Assembly: GCF_031326225.1 (NCBI RefSeq)
Contig: NZ_CP133720.1
Coordinates: forward strand, 2,108,001 to 2,172,000
DNA length: 64,000 nt
Origin: Undibacterium cyanobacteriorum
Lineage (GTDB): Bacteria > Pseudomonadota > Gammaproteobacteria > Burkholderiales > Burkholderiaceae_D
Direction: 5' to 3'
The notes under the pieces: model-generated
What the model was told of the DNA's origin: nothing
Seen by the model: only the letters and a program-made list of their open reading frames with translations
Databases searched by the model: none
Program-made: the position numbers and the translations under genes
Shown: positions 43,855 through 52,479 of the stretch, piece by piece
Layout of the letters: every line of letters starts with the position of its first letter
Numbering within the stretch: the first letter of the stretch is position 1

Positions 43855-43880
43855 GCGTGATCATTTCCTGTTGATCACGC
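43855..43880. repeat. Hairpin between convergent genes
   Basis: A perfect 9-bp inverted repeat GCGTGATCA/TGATCACGC with an 8-nt loop lies between the permease gene and the oppositely oriented methyltransferase gene. It has no T-tract, so terminator function is uncertain. Confidence 0.5.
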
Positions 43881-43911
43881 TGACCGGGTTATCTCAGTGC
43901 TCGCTTTTCCT

Positions 43912-44658
43912 CTATGCTAGGAATAGAAATACTGTCGGTTTCTTATGAAAGTCAGGAGCCTGATTCTTTTCCAGCCGTTTCTTCCAATCCTGTGCTGTTA
44001 AGGTGCACACTTTTTCACTTGCTAGACTCAAGTCGGTAGCAACGCAAATGCTCGTGTTGGCTTGGCAGGTGTTGGCTAAGGCCTCTAACATCGCAGCGTT
44101 GCGGTAAGGTGTTTCGATGAGGAGCTGTGTTTGCTTTTCCTTGCGGGAACGTTCTTCTAATTCTTTAATGCGTCTCATGCGTTGTGCCGCGTCGGTGGGA
44201 AGATAGCCGTTGAACGCAAAACTCTGGCCGTTGAGCCCGCTCGCCATCAGGCCAAGAAGTAGCGATGACGGTCCCACCATAGGCCGTACTGGGATATTCT
44301 TTTGATGCGCAAGTCGAACTAGATTGGCACCAGGATCTGCCACAGCTGGTACGCCTGCCTCTGAGATCAAACCGACATCGTGCCCATTCATTAGGGGCGA
44401 TAATAGGCCTAATAAAGCGTCTTGCGGAGTGTTGACGTTCAATTCGGCAATCTCAATTTCCTGCAAGGGTTTCGATAATGGATGTTTTTGATGAATCATC
44501 TTCAAAAATGCACGCGTAGTTTTTGCATTTTCGGCGACAAAGTGGTCGAGTTTTGCGGTCAGGTCTTGGACATACTCTGGAATAATTTGAGTGAGGGTAC
44601 TCGCATCGTTGGTATCTTGGCCCAAGGTGTTGGGAATCAAAAATAAAGTGCCGGTCAT
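43912..44658 (-). CDS. SAM-dependent methyltransferase, tetrapyrrole methylase/RsmI-like family
   Basis: This 248-residue cytoplasmic protein belongs to the family of RsmI (16S rRNA C1402 2'-O-methyltransferase) and tetrapyrrole methylases. Motifs are LFLIPNTLGQD at the N-terminus, GHDVGLISEAGVPAVADPGANLVRLA, and VGPSSLLLGLMASGLNGQSFAFNGYLP with a ETPYRNAAMLEAL segment. It is shorter than true RsmI and its N-terminal half differs, so the substrate may be other than rRNA. In betaproteobacteria such genes often sit next to maf, as here, 72 bases away on the same strand. Confidence 0.82.
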   Translation of the reverse strand: MTGTLFLIPNTLGQDTNDASTLTQIIPEYVQDLTAKLDHFVAENAKTTRAFLKMIHQKHPLSKPLQEIEIAELNVNTPQDALLGLLSPLMNGHDVGLISEAGVPAVADPGANLVRLAHQKNIPVRPMVGPSSLLLGLMASGLNGQSFAFNGYLPTDAAQRMRRIKELEERSRKEKQTQLLIETPYRNAAMLEALANTCQANTSICVATDLSLASEKVCTLTAQDWKKRLEKNQAPDFHKKPTVFLFLA

Positions 44659-44730
44659 GAATGAATTCTTTGTCGAAAAGGTGTTGTAAGCAATGCTTAA
44701 ATAAGGTCGTGAATCAAATCGGTAGGGGCT

Positions 44731-45336
44731 TTATGTGCCGAAAAACGGTACGCCTCGATTGCGTAGCATGTCGGTCAGCGCGATCAATGGCAAACCAGTC
44801 AGCGACGTCGGATCATCGCTATGGATTGACTCAATTAAAGCAATGCCAAGGCCTTCGTTCTTAGCGGAGCCGGCGCAGTCATAAGGCTTCTCGATGCGCA
44901 AATAAGCGTCGAGTTCCGCCTCACTTAAGCTGCGGAAGCGGACGCGGGTTTGACTATTGACCTCTTGAATGTTGGGAGTGTCGACATTACTACGTCCATC
45001 CAACACGCAGAGCGCTGTATGAAAAATGACTTCACGTCCCTGCATTATGCGTAACTGCTCCATCGCTCGTTCGTGATTGCCTGGCTTGCCAATTTGTAGG
45101 TCGTCTAAGGTCGCGACTTGGTCAGATCCAATCACGATGGAATTGGTATGTGATGCTGCGATGTGCTGCGCCTTTTCACGCGCTAGCCGTATCGCGGTGT
45201 CGGCAGGACCTTCGTTTTTTTGCGGTGATTCATCGATATCTGGTGCAATTGAAGTAAATGGTAACTGCAAGCGTGCCAGCAGTTCGCGTCTGTAAGGCGA
45301 GCTTGAGGCGAGAATGAGTTGAAAAGTGCTTTGCAT
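44731..45336 (-). CDS. yceF: Maf-family nucleotide pyrophosphatase (YceF type)
   Basis: Maf proteins hydrolyse non-canonical or modified NTPs; the YceF branch prefers m7GTP. The 201-residue protein begins LILASSSPYRRELLARL, with the S..S..R phosphate-binding motif, then PDIDESP, LAREKAQHIA and VIGSDQVATLDD. The C-terminal EAELDAYLRIEKPYDCAGSAKNEGLGI is also typical. The SSSPYRRELL start favours YceF over YhdE. It lies divergently from yceD-rpmF, the arrangement known in many proteobacteria. Confidence 0.92.
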   Translation of the reverse strand: MQSTFQLILASSSPYRRELLARLQLPFTSIAPDIDESPQKNEGPADTAIRLAREKAQHIAASHTNSIVIGSDQVATLDDLQIGKPGNHERAMEQLRIMQGREVIFHTALCVLDGRSNVDTPNIQEVNSQTRVRFRSLSEAELDAYLRIEKPYDCAGSAKNEGLGIALIESIHSDDPTSLTGLPLIALTDMLRNRGVPFFGT

Positions 45337-45653
45337 GGTTGACGGACGCAGAGAATGAAATGAAAGTAGTCAGGTTTTCTTATTCGATTTGGTCTTTTGA
45401 AAGGTTTTTTTGCGCGTTCGCTTCTGATTTGCTTTTCCAGAATATAAATACATGTATGTTTGACTAGAGCTGAGAACTACCGCCGAAAATTACCACTGAA
45501 AGATACCGAAATTGTGATTTCATTAAATAAATGTTAAAATTCGACAAGATTTCCAGAAAATAATCGCGCAGAACTTCCTAAAAACGCGCTAAGCCTTTGA
45601 CTACTAAGGTGTAATCCTGTTATTATCGCAGGTTTTCTGGGTCTAGAAATCCT
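45337..45653. other. Divergent maf/yceD intergenic region
   Basis: No gene is visible in these 317 AT-rich bases. The only clear element is the promoter for yceD-rpmF at 45597-45626. Confidence 0.55.
45597..45626 (+). promoter_or_regulatory. Sigma-70 promoter for yceD-rpmF(-plsX)
   Basis: TTGACT (45597-45602) and TATTAT (45621-45626) are 18 bases apart, and a TG one base before the -10 makes it an extended -10. It lies 27 bases upstream of the yceD ATG. Confidence 0.75.
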
Positions 45654-46184
45654 ATGCAAGCATTAGTTATTGACGCTTTTTCGTTTTGCCAGCAAAAAGA
45701 GCAACGAGAGGGTAGCGCAAAACTCGCCGATTTCCCGCGTTTGGCGGCCGAAAGTGCGAATGCTGATGCCATAGTGAATTGGTCTTTGTCCGGTGGTACT
45801 AATCAGCTGGGACACCCAAAATTAACTGTGAGCGTGAGCGTCACAATCGAATTGATGTGTCAGCGTTGTCTGACGCCGTTCGAGTTTGAGATCGACTCAC
45901 AGTCAGAATTGATTCTCGCCAAAAACGAAGAGCATGCCGATGAAATTGAGGAAATGCTTGAGGATGACGAGGTTGATGTAGTAGTAGGCAGCAAAACGTT
46001 CAATATCATGGATGTGGTTGAGGACGAAGCGTTGCTGGCAATACCCCAATCGCCCAAACATGCAGTATGCCCTGATGTCGGTTCATTCAAGCAATCAGAG
46101 GCAGCGAACAATGTCGAAGCGGCAGATTCAGCGAGCACAAGCGGTAAAGTGTCTCCATTCGCTGTACTGAAGAAGTTGCAATGA
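45654..46184 (+). CDS. yceD: YceD/DUF177 family protein (23S rRNA accumulation)
   Basis: YceD is needed for normal 23S rRNA accumulation in E. coli and is almost always next to rpmF, as here. The 176-residue protein has the family's strand SVSVTIELMCQRCLTPFEFEI (CxxC) and an acidic middle (EEHADEIEEMLEDDEVDVVV). The VVEDEALLAIPQSPKHAVCPD segment, with a further cysteine, closes the core. The C-terminal 30 residues are low-complexity, then SPFAVLKKLQ, the conserved ending. The ATG at 45654 lies just 27 bases from the -10 of the promoter. Confidence 0.92.
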   Translation: MQALVIDAFSFCQQKEQREGSAKLADFPRLAAESANADAIVNWSLSGGTNQLGHPKLTVSVSVTIELMCQRCLTPFEFEIDSQSELILAKNEEHADEIEEMLEDDEVDVVVGSKTFNIMDVVEDEALLAIPQSPKHAVCPDVGSFKQSEAANNVEAADSASTSGKVSPFAVLKKLQ

Positions 46185-46331
46185 AGATTTATGGGCGTAC
46201 CTAGTGGCATTATTCTGAAAAAACACTCAGGTCGAAGTATTGTTAGGGATTCTTGAAAGGCAAACGAGGTTTGCTTGTCGATTCAAGTGTGTTAAATTTT
46301 AGAAACATTTTTTGAAGTATTAGGAGTTATC

Positions 46332-46514
46332 ATGGCCGTTCAGCAAAATAAGAAATCACCATCCAAGCGTGGTATGCACCGTTCACACGATTTTCTGACT
46401 GCACCACAGTTGGGTATCGAGCCAACAACTGGTGAAGCGCATTTGCGTCACCACATCAGCCCTAACGGTTTCTACCGTGGTCGTAAAGTTTTGAAAACTA
46501 AGAACGACGAGTAA
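46332..46514 (+). CDS. rpmF: 50S ribosomal protein L32
   Basis: Ribosomal protein bL32 has 60 residues here: MAVQQNKKSPSKRGMHRSHD at the N-terminus and NGFYRGRKVL near the end. The zinc-binding cysteines of some bL32 forms are absent, so this is the C-minus form. AGGAG (46321-46325) precedes the ATG by 6 bases. It follows yceD after 147 bases and is ended by a strong terminator before plsX. Confidence 0.97.
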   Translation: MAVQQNKKSPSKRGMHRSHDFLTAPQLGIEPTTGEAHLRHHISPNGFYRGRKVLKTKNDE

Positions 46515-46842
46515 TTCGGGCTTAGTAGGTAAGTAAGCTAAAAAAGCGGCGTTAAGAGTCTTGTACCTAACGCCGTTTTTTTATGGTTTTTCAATAAGTC
46601 CTCCGTTTTTAATGTAACTTTTTCGAGTTGCATTCGCTCTGATAATGCCGTCCGCTTATGGGTGGAGTCGAAGGTTTCTGGGAAAGCGTAGGGTCGGAAT
46701 TGCTTGGCAGGATTGCTAAACTATTCTCAAACTAATCAAAATTTTCCCCATTTTCACCGTTGATTTTGTAAATTTCGGGTGAATGTTTGCCGCATTCTTG
46801 ATAAGATTAGCGCCCTTGGAGTGGGGAAATTAGTAACATTAC
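46515..46842. other. rpmF/plsX intergenic region
   Basis: These 328 bases contain the rpmF terminator (46542-46583) and a possible extended -10 promoter for plsX (TGATAAGAT, 46799-46807, no clear -35). No gene is visible. Confidence 0.55.
46542..46583 (+). terminator. Terminator after rpmF
   Basis: A CGGCGTTA/TAACGCCG stem flanked by A6 and T7, with a 13-nt loop, follows rpmF by about 30 bases. Some readthrough into plsX is possible. Confidence 0.85.
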
Positions 46843-47922
46843 ATGACAATAAAAATCTCTATTGACTGTATGGGTGGCGATCACGGCCCGGCAGTCACCG
46901 TCGCCGCCGCAGTCTCGTTTGCGTCGCGCCAGTCGGATGTATCGTTCTTGTTGGTTGGAAATGAGGAAATTCTTAACGCAGAACTGAGGAAGTATTCTTA
47001 TTTGAATCATCCACAGATGACCGTCGTTCACGCTAGTGAAACGGTGGAAATGGATGATCCGATTGAGATTGCGCTGCGTAAGAAAAAAGACTCATCAATG
47101 CGCGTTGCGATCACCAAAGTGAAGGATGGTGAGGCGCAGGCTTGCGTGTCCGCTGGAAATACCGGTGCCTTGATGGCGATTTCGCGCTATGTGTTAAAAA
47201 CCATGGCGGGAGTCGATCGTCCAGCGATTTGCAGTATCTTGCCGAACCAGAAAAAAATGCCGACGTACATGTTGGATCTGGGTGCAAATGTCGACTGCGA
47301 GCCGCAGCACTTGCACCAATTTGCCATTATGGGCTCGGCCTTGGTGAGTGCCTTGGAAGGGAAGGCGCGTCCGACCGTTGGATTGCTCAATGTTGGCGAA
47401 GAAGACATCAAGGGTAATGATGTTGTGAAGCGCACAGCGCAGCTCTTGCGTGCAGATCATGAACGTGGTCTGCTGAATTTTTATGGCAACATCGAAGGTA
47501 ATGATATTTTCAAGGGGACGACCGATATCGTTGTTTGTGATGGCTTCGTTGGGAATGTCACTTTGAAGGCGGTTGAGGGTTTGGGGCGATTCGTAAAAAC
47601 GACGATGACGGAAGCCTTTAAGAGTAACCCTCTAAACATCCTTGGTGCATTAATTGCACGCGGGGCGCTTAAGCGCATTTCAACTACCATGAATCCTTCC
47701 AACTACAATGGCGGCAGTCTGCTTGGTTTGCGCGGGATTGTCATTAAGAGCCATGGTAGTGCTGACAAGTATAGTTACGAATGGGCGATACAGCGTGCTT
47801 TTGACGCGGTCAAAAATGATGTGATGTCGCGCATCTCAACTTCTCTCGCAGAACTAATGCCAGCGCCCGAAGAGGCGAGTGGTTCTGCTTCAAATTCTAT
47901 GACCTCACAAGAAAACGCATGA
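46843..47922 (+). CDS. plsX: Phosphate acyltransferase PlsX
   Basis: PlsX turns acyl-ACP into acyl-phosphate for phospholipid synthesis. The 359-residue protein begins ISIDCMGGDHGPAVTVAAAV, the family signature, and continues with VSAGNTGALMAISRYVL, MLDLGANVDCEP and GLLNVGEEDIKGND. VVCDGFVGNVTLKAVEGLGRF and ALIARGALKRI follow. The ATG at 46843 overlaps no upstream gene. The stop overlaps the fabH start by four bases (ATGA), so the two are translationally coupled. It heads plsX-fabH-fabD-fabG-acpP-fabF. Confidence 0.96.
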   Translation: MTIKISIDCMGGDHGPAVTVAAAVSFASRQSDVSFLLVGNEEILNAELRKYSYLNHPQMTVVHASETVEMDDPIEIALRKKKDSSMRVAITKVKDGEAQACVSAGNTGALMAISRYVLKTMAGVDRPAICSILPNQKKMPTYMLDLGANVDCEPQHLHQFAIMGSALVSALEGKARPTVGLLNVGEEDIKGNDVVKRTAQLLRADHERGLLNFYGNIEGNDIFKGTTDIVVCDGFVGNVTLKAVEGLGRFVKTTMTEAFKSNPLNILGALIARGALKRISTTMNPSNYNGGSLLGLRGIVIKSHGSADKYSYEWAIQRAFDAVKNDVMSRISTSLAELMPAPEEASGSASNSMTSQENA

Positions 47923-48905
47923 CTTTTTTTAGCAAAATTATCGGCACGGGTAGTTATCTGCCGCCGAAGCGCGTTACGAATCAGGAATTGGCTGATCAAC
48001 TGGCCGCTCGCGGGATTGAGACGTCTGACGAGTGGATTGTTTCGCGTAGTGGTATCTCTGCTCGCCATTATGCGGAAGCCGACGTCAACTCGAGTGATCT
48101 TGGTGTCGAGGCGGCGAAGCGTGCCCTCGAGGCAGCCGGTCTTCAGGCGAACGATATCGATATGATTATTTTGGCGACTTCGACGCCAGATTTCTTTGGT
48201 GGCTTTCCAAGCACCGCATGTATCGTTCAAAAGAAACTCGGGATTACGAATGGTGGCGCGGCGGTTGACGTGCAAGCGGTATGTAGCGGTTTCATTTATG
48301 CGATGGCGATGGCTGATAGCATGATTAAATCGGGCACTCACGAGAAAGTCTTGATCATTGGCGCTGAAGTGTTCTCTCGCATCCTGAACTTTGAAGACCG
48401 CACAACATGTGTGTTGTTCGGAGATGGGGCTGGTGCGATTGTGATGGCACGCTCCGATAAGCCTGGTGTGTTGGCGACTAAATTGCATGCGGATGGCAGT
48501 CAGTCTCACGTATTGTGTGTGCCGGGACATGTTAATAATGGCGTCGTGGCCGGCAGTGCTTTCCTGTATATGGATGGACAGGCCGTATTTAAGTTGGCTG
48601 TGACTGTACTCGAGAAAGTGGCTAACGAGGCTTTGGCGTTGGCGGGAATGACGGCTGATCAAGTTGACTGGTTGATTCCGCATCAAGCCAATATTCGCAT
48701 CATGCAAAGTACTGCTAAAAAAATGCAGTTACCTATGGATAAATTGGTGGTCACGGTTGATCAGCACGGCAATACATCGGCGGCATCAATTCCATTGGCG
48801 CTTGATGCTGCGGTCCGCGATGGTCGTGTTAAGCCAGGGCAAACAGTCATGCTGGAAGGCGTTGGCGGAGGCTTTACATGGGGCGCAGCTCTAGTGAAGA
48901 TGTAA
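47919..48905 (+). CDS. fabH: Beta-ketoacyl-ACP synthase III
   Basis: FabH starts fatty acid synthesis by condensing acetyl-CoA with malonyl-ACP. The 328-residue thiolase-fold protein has GTGSYLPPKRVTN at the N-terminus, the active-site Cys in VDVQAVCSGFIYAM, His in WLIPHQANIRIM and Asn in QHGNTSAASIP. The C-terminus is LEGVGGGFTWGAALVKM. The ATG at 47919 overlaps the plsX stop by four bases. Confidence 0.96.
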   Translation: MTFFSKIIGTGSYLPPKRVTNQELADQLAARGIETSDEWIVSRSGISARHYAEADVNSSDLGVEAAKRALEAAGLQANDIDMIILATSTPDFFGGFPSTACIVQKKLGITNGGAAVDVQAVCSGFIYAMAMADSMIKSGTHEKVLIIGAEVFSRILNFEDRTTCVLFGDGAGAIVMARSDKPGVLATKLHADGSQSHVLCVPGHVNNGVVAGSAFLYMDGQAVFKLAVTVLEKVANEALALAGMTADQVDWLIPHQANIRIMQSTAKKMQLPMDKLVVTVDQHGNTSAASIPLALDAAVRDGRVKPGQTVMLEGVGGGFTWGAALVKM

Positions 48906-48975
48906 ATCGCTGAAGTCTAAAGAGATAAGTTTAATTACATCGTACTAACTAGAATAGATAAGTCGAGAAAATAAA

Positions 48976-49917
48976 ATGACACAATTTGCTTTTGTTTTTC
49001 CAGGCCAAGGTTCGCAAGCGATTGGCATGTTGAATGGTTTTGCCGGTAATGCTGTAGTTCAACAAACTGTGCAAGAAGCATCTGATGCTTTGCAAATGGA
49101 TTTGGGTAAATTGATTGCCGAAGGTCCAAAAGAAGAATTGGATCTCACAACAAATACGCAACCCGTGATGTTGACTGCGGCTGTTGCTTGTTATCGTGCA
49201 TGGTTGGCGGCTGGCGGGAAGGCGCCGCGTATCGTCGCTGGTCATAGTTTAGGTGAATACACTGCCTTGGTCGCTGCAGGTGTGATTGCATTTAAGGATG
49301 CAGTCCCTATGGTGCGTTTTCGTGCTCAAGCAATGCAAAGCGCCGTGCCGGTCGGTCAGGGTGGCATGGCTGCAATTTTGGGTTTGAGTGATGCCGACGT
49401 AATCGCTGCATGTGCCGAAGCGGCTGCATCGACTTCAGCTGTCGTTGAGGCGGTCAATTTCAATGCACCGGCACAAGTTGTTATCGCTGGTGCAAAAGCT
49501 GCAGTTGAGCGCGCATGTGAATTGGCCAAAGAAAAAGGTGCAAAACGCGCTTTGCCTTTGCCTGTTTCTGCGCCTTTCCATTCTTCTCTGTTAAAGCCTG
49601 CGTCTGATCAATTGCGTGATTATTTGGCCGCAGTGAACTTTACCGCGCCAAGCATTCCATTGGTCAATAACGTCGATGTTGCAGTGGTAACTGATCCAGC
49701 TTTGATTAAGGATGCCTTGGTGCGTCAAGCAGCGAGTCCGGTGCGCTGGGTAGAGTCCATCAATGCGATTGCAGCGGCGGGGGTGACCCACGTTGTTGAA
49801 TGTGGCCCAGGTAAGGTCTTGGCGGGCTTAACGAAGCGTATCAATGGCGAGCTCGTTGGTGAGGCATTTTACGACCAAGAAAGTTTGGAAAAGGTCTTGG
49901 CATTGTTGAATGCTTAA
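48976..49917 (+). CDS. fabD: Malonyl-CoA--ACP transacylase
   Basis: FabD loads malonyl groups from CoA onto ACP. The 313-residue protein has FVFPGQGSQAIGML at the N-terminus and the catalytic Ser in the nucleophile elbow AGHSLGEYTAL. RFRAQAMQSAVPVGQGGMAAILGL, VNFNAPAQVVIAG and the catalytic His in LPVSAPFHSSLLKPA follow. It sits 70 bases after fabH. Confidence 0.96.
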   Translation: MTQFAFVFPGQGSQAIGMLNGFAGNAVVQQTVQEASDALQMDLGKLIAEGPKEELDLTTNTQPVMLTAAVACYRAWLAAGGKAPRIVAGHSLGEYTALVAAGVIAFKDAVPMVRFRAQAMQSAVPVGQGGMAAILGLSDADVIAACAEAAASTSAVVEAVNFNAPAQVVIAGAKAAVERACELAKEKGAKRALPLPVSAPFHSSLLKPASDQLRDYLAAVNFTAPSIPLVNNVDVAVVTDPALIKDALVRQAASPVRWVESINAIAAAGVTHVVECGPGKVLAGLTKRINGELVGEAFYDQESLEKVLALLNA

Positions 49918-50007
49918 AATATAGAAGGCGCAAGCCGGTCTTTCCAAGATATCTAAGCAGATTAGCTTTTAGAATTATTTCAGAATAATAAGAGTGAGGA
50001 CAAATAA

Positions 50008-50760
50008 ATGACTCAAGCATTGCAAAATCAAGTGGCCTTAGTGACAGGCGCTTCACGTGGTATTGGTAAAGCGATCGCGGTCGCTTTAGCGCAAGCTGGC
50101 GCTAAAGTGATTGGTACAGCAACCTCTGAATCGGGCGCGCAGGCTATCTCCGAATACCTGAAAGAAGTTGGTGACGGTGCAGGTAAGGGCGTGATGTTTA
50201 ATGTGAATGACGTTGAACGTTGTGCTTCTCTGGTCGATGAAATTCAAAAAGAGTTTGGTAGCCTTTCGATTCTGGTGAATAACGCAGGCATCACCCAAGA
50301 TCAATTGGCGATGCGTATGAAGGAAGATGATTGGGATAATGTCATTTCTACCAACTTGAATTCAGTCGCTCGTTTGTCACGTGCAGTTTTGCGCGGCATG
50401 ATGAAAGCCAAGCATGGGCGCATTATTAATATCACCTCAGTCGTTGGCTCTTCTGGTAATCCAGGTCAAATGAACTATGCTGCAGCTAAAGCTGGTGTGG
50501 CGGGTATGAGTCGCGCATTAGCCTTGGAAATCGGTAGCCGTAACATCACCGTGAATTGTATCGCTCCAGGCTTTATCGATACCGATATGACGAAGGCACT
50601 CACGGACGATCAAAAGAATGCCATTTTGGGTCAAATTCCTATGGGTAAGTTAGGTCAGCCGGAAGACATCGCCGCTGCCACCGTATTTTTAGCATCTCCT
50701 AGCGCCGGATATATCACAGGAACGACGTTGCATGTCAACGGTGGCATGTATTTGTGCTAG
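50008..50760 (+). CDS. fabG: 3-oxoacyl-ACP reductase
   Basis: FabG reduces beta-ketoacyl-ACP with NADPH. The 250-residue SDR has TGASRGIGKAIAVALAQAG for cofactor binding, NNAGIT, catalytic Ser in ITSVVGSSGNPGQ and the YxxxK in NYAAAKAGV. IAPGFIDTDMT and the C-terminal GTTLHVNGGMYL follow. It lies 90 bases downstream of fabD, with a GAGGA site upstream of the ATG. Confidence 0.96.
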   Translation: MTQALQNQVALVTGASRGIGKAIAVALAQAGAKVIGTATSESGAQAISEYLKEVGDGAGKGVMFNVNDVERCASLVDEIQKEFGSLSILVNNAGITQDQLAMRMKEDDWDNVISTNLNSVARLSRAVLRGMMKAKHGRIINITSVVGSSGNPGQMNYAAAKAGVAGMSRALALEIGSRNITVNCIAPGFIDTDMTKALTDDQKNAILGQIPMGKLGQPEDIAAATVFLASPSAGYITGTTLHVNGGMYLC

Positions 50761-50786
50761 GGTTTTGATGTATAATAATCGTTTTT

Positions 50787-50836
50787 CGCCGACGTTCGGC
50801 GGAGATAAGAGTTGAGCACTTAAAATGCTTTTTTTG
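50787..50836 (+). terminator. Hairpins between fabG and acpP (partial terminator candidate)
   Basis: A CGCCGA/TCGGCG hairpin (50787-50801) is followed by a weaker AGCA..TGCT stem ending in TTTTTTT (50815-50836). Together they could attenuate transcription between fabG and acpP or act as an RNA processing point. Confidence 0.45.
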
Positions 50837-50846
50837 CGCGCAAACC

Positions 50847-50855
50847 TGATACAAT
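50847..50855 (+). promoter_or_regulatory. Extended -10 promoter for acpP
   Basis: TGATACAAT (TG at 50847-50848, TACAAT at 50850-50855) lies 36 bases upstream of the acpP ATG. No clear -35 is present. A separate acpP promoter would explain its usually high expression. Confidence 0.5.
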
Positions 50856-50890
50856 GCGCGCACTTTCTGTAACCACAAATGGAGACATAC

Positions 50891-51130
50891 ATGTCCGATA
50901 TCGAACAACGCGTTAAGAAAATCGTCGCTGAACAACTTGGTGTGCCAGAAGCAGACATCAAAATTGAATCCTCCTTCGTAGACGATTTGGGCGCAGACTC
51001 TCTCGACACAGTTGAGTTGGTAATGGCTCTCGAAGACGAATTCGAAATGGAAATCCCTGACGAACAAGCAGAAAAAATCACGACAGTAAAACAAGCGATC
51101 GACTACGCAACAGCGCACGTCAAGGCTTAA
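50891..51130 (+). CDS. acpP: Acyl carrier protein
   Basis: This is the carrier of the fatty-acid chain. The 79-residue acidic protein begins MSDIEQRVKKIVAEQLGV and has the phosphopantetheine Ser in DLGADSLDTVELVMALEDEF. The ATG at 50891 is preceded by GGAGA; a codon at 50879 in frame only adds METY. It lies 130 bases after fabG and 37 bases before fabF. Confidence 0.97.
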   Translation: MSDIEQRVKKIVAEQLGVPEADIKIESSFVDDLGADSLDTVELVMALEDEFEMEIPDEQAEKITTVKQAIDYATAHVKA

Positions 51131-51167
51131 TACAGTCTGATAGCTTTATCAATTCCAGGAGAGACGC

Positions 51168-52409
51168 TTGAGCCTCACGAGTAAACGTCGAGTTGTAATC
51201 ACTGGTCTAGGTTGTGTGTCTCCAGTCGGCAATAATATTGCCGACACATGGGCCTCAATCATTGCCGGTAAATCTGGTATCGCTACGATTACCAAATTTG
51301 ATGCAACACCTTTCTCTACCCACTTTGCTGGTGAGGTGAAAGGCTTCAATATTGAAGACTACATTCCTGCTAAAGAAGCACGTAACATGGATACTTTTAT
51401 CCATTACGGTATTGCTGCAGGGGTGCAGGCTTTTCAAGACTCGGGTATCACAGTCACTGAAGAAAATGCTGATCGCATTGGTGTGATTGTGGGTTCTGGT
51501 ATCGGTGGTTTGCCACTGATCGAGAACACCAAAGAAGTATTGATGGAACGCGGCCCACGTCGCATTACGCCATTCTTCGTTCCCGCTTCTATCATCAACA
51601 TGATTTCTGGGAATTTGTCGATCAAGTATGGATTGAAAGGCCCTAATTTGGCCATCGTCACAGCTTGTACGACAGGTTTGCATTGCATCGGTAATGCAGC
51701 TCGTATGATTGAATACGGCGATGCTGATGTTATGATTGCAGGCGGCGCTGAGTCAACCATCTCTCCTCTTGGATTAGGTGGATTCGCGGCTGCACGTGCT
51801 TTGTCTTCGCGTAATGATGATCCTGCAACTGCATCTCGTCCATGGGACAAAGACCGCGATGGTTTCGTCCTGGGTGAAGGTGCTGGCGTCATGGTGCTTG
51901 AAGAGTACGAGCATGCCAAAGCGCGCGGTGCAAGAATTTATGCTGAAGTATTAGGCTTCGGAATGAGTGGTGATGCCTATCACATCACGACGCCGACGGT
52001 TGATGGTCCACGTCGTAGTATGATTGGTGCCCTGAAAAACGCAGGTTTAAATCCAGATCAAATTAGCTACTTGAATGCACACGGTACTTCTACGCCGCTC
52101 GGCGATAAGAATGAAACTGATGCGATCAAGGCAGCGTTTGGTGACCATGCTTACAAGATGACGATCAATTCGACCAAGTCGATGACTGGTCACTTGTTGG
52201 GTGGCGCTGGTGGTTTGGAATCTGTGTTTGCGGTTCTCGCTGTGTATCATCAGATTTCTCCACCAACGATCAATATCATTAATCAGGATCCTGAATGTGA
52301 TCTTGATTATTGCGCCAATGTCGCACGTGAAATGCCAATCCAATATGCAATGAAAAATTCATTTGGTTTTGGTGGTACAAACGGAACTTTAATTTTTGGC
52401 AAGGTCTAG
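51168..52409 (+). CDS. fabF: Beta-ketoacyl-ACP synthase II
   Basis: FabF elongates acyl chains on ACP. The 413-residue thiolase-fold protein has RRVVITGLGCVSPVGNNI at the N-terminus, the active-site Cys in VTACTTGLHCIG, His in NAHGTSTPLGDKNE and the second His in TKSMTGHLLGGAGG. It ends NSFGFGGTNGTLIFGKV. The start is a TTG at 51168, preceded by AGGAGAG at a good distance; no ATG or GTG gives a better start. A strong terminator follows at 52437. Confidence 0.96.
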   Translation: MSLTSKRRVVITGLGCVSPVGNNIADTWASIIAGKSGIATITKFDATPFSTHFAGEVKGFNIEDYIPAKEARNMDTFIHYGIAAGVQAFQDSGITVTEENADRIGVIVGSGIGGLPLIENTKEVLMERGPRRITPFFVPASIINMISGNLSIKYGLKGPNLAIVTACTTGLHCIGNAARMIEYGDADVMIAGGAESTISPLGLGGFAAARALSSRNDDPATASRPWDKDRDGFVLGEGAGVMVLEEYEHAKARGARIYAEVLGFGMSGDAYHITTPTVDGPRRSMIGALKNAGLNPDQISYLNAHGTSTPLGDKNETDAIKAAFGDHAYKMTINSTKSMTGHLLGGAGGLESVFAVLAVYHQISPPTINIINQDPECDLDYCANVAREMPIQYAMKNSFGFGGTNGTLIFGKV

Positions 52410-52436
52410 TTTCCTAAATTAGTCCATGTTGTATTA

Positions 52437-52469
52437 AAATAAACGCCGCACGATTTGTGCGGCGTTTTT
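52437..52469 (+). terminator. Terminator after fabF
   Basis: A perfect AAACGCCGCAC/GTGCGGCGTTT stem with a 5-nt loop runs into TTTTT, separating the fab cluster from the ygfX-rpoE module. Confidence 0.9.
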
Positions 52470-52479
52470 CATTTGAGGC

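Noticed and set aside
43855..43880. Intrinsic terminator for the ABC exporter
   Set aside because: The stem is perfect, but neither strand has a following T-tract, so I listed it only as a hairpin.
47775..48707. 310-codon reading frame opposite plsX/fabH
   Set aside because: It is antisense to two clear housekeeping genes and its translation (many His, Arg and Cys) looks like noise.
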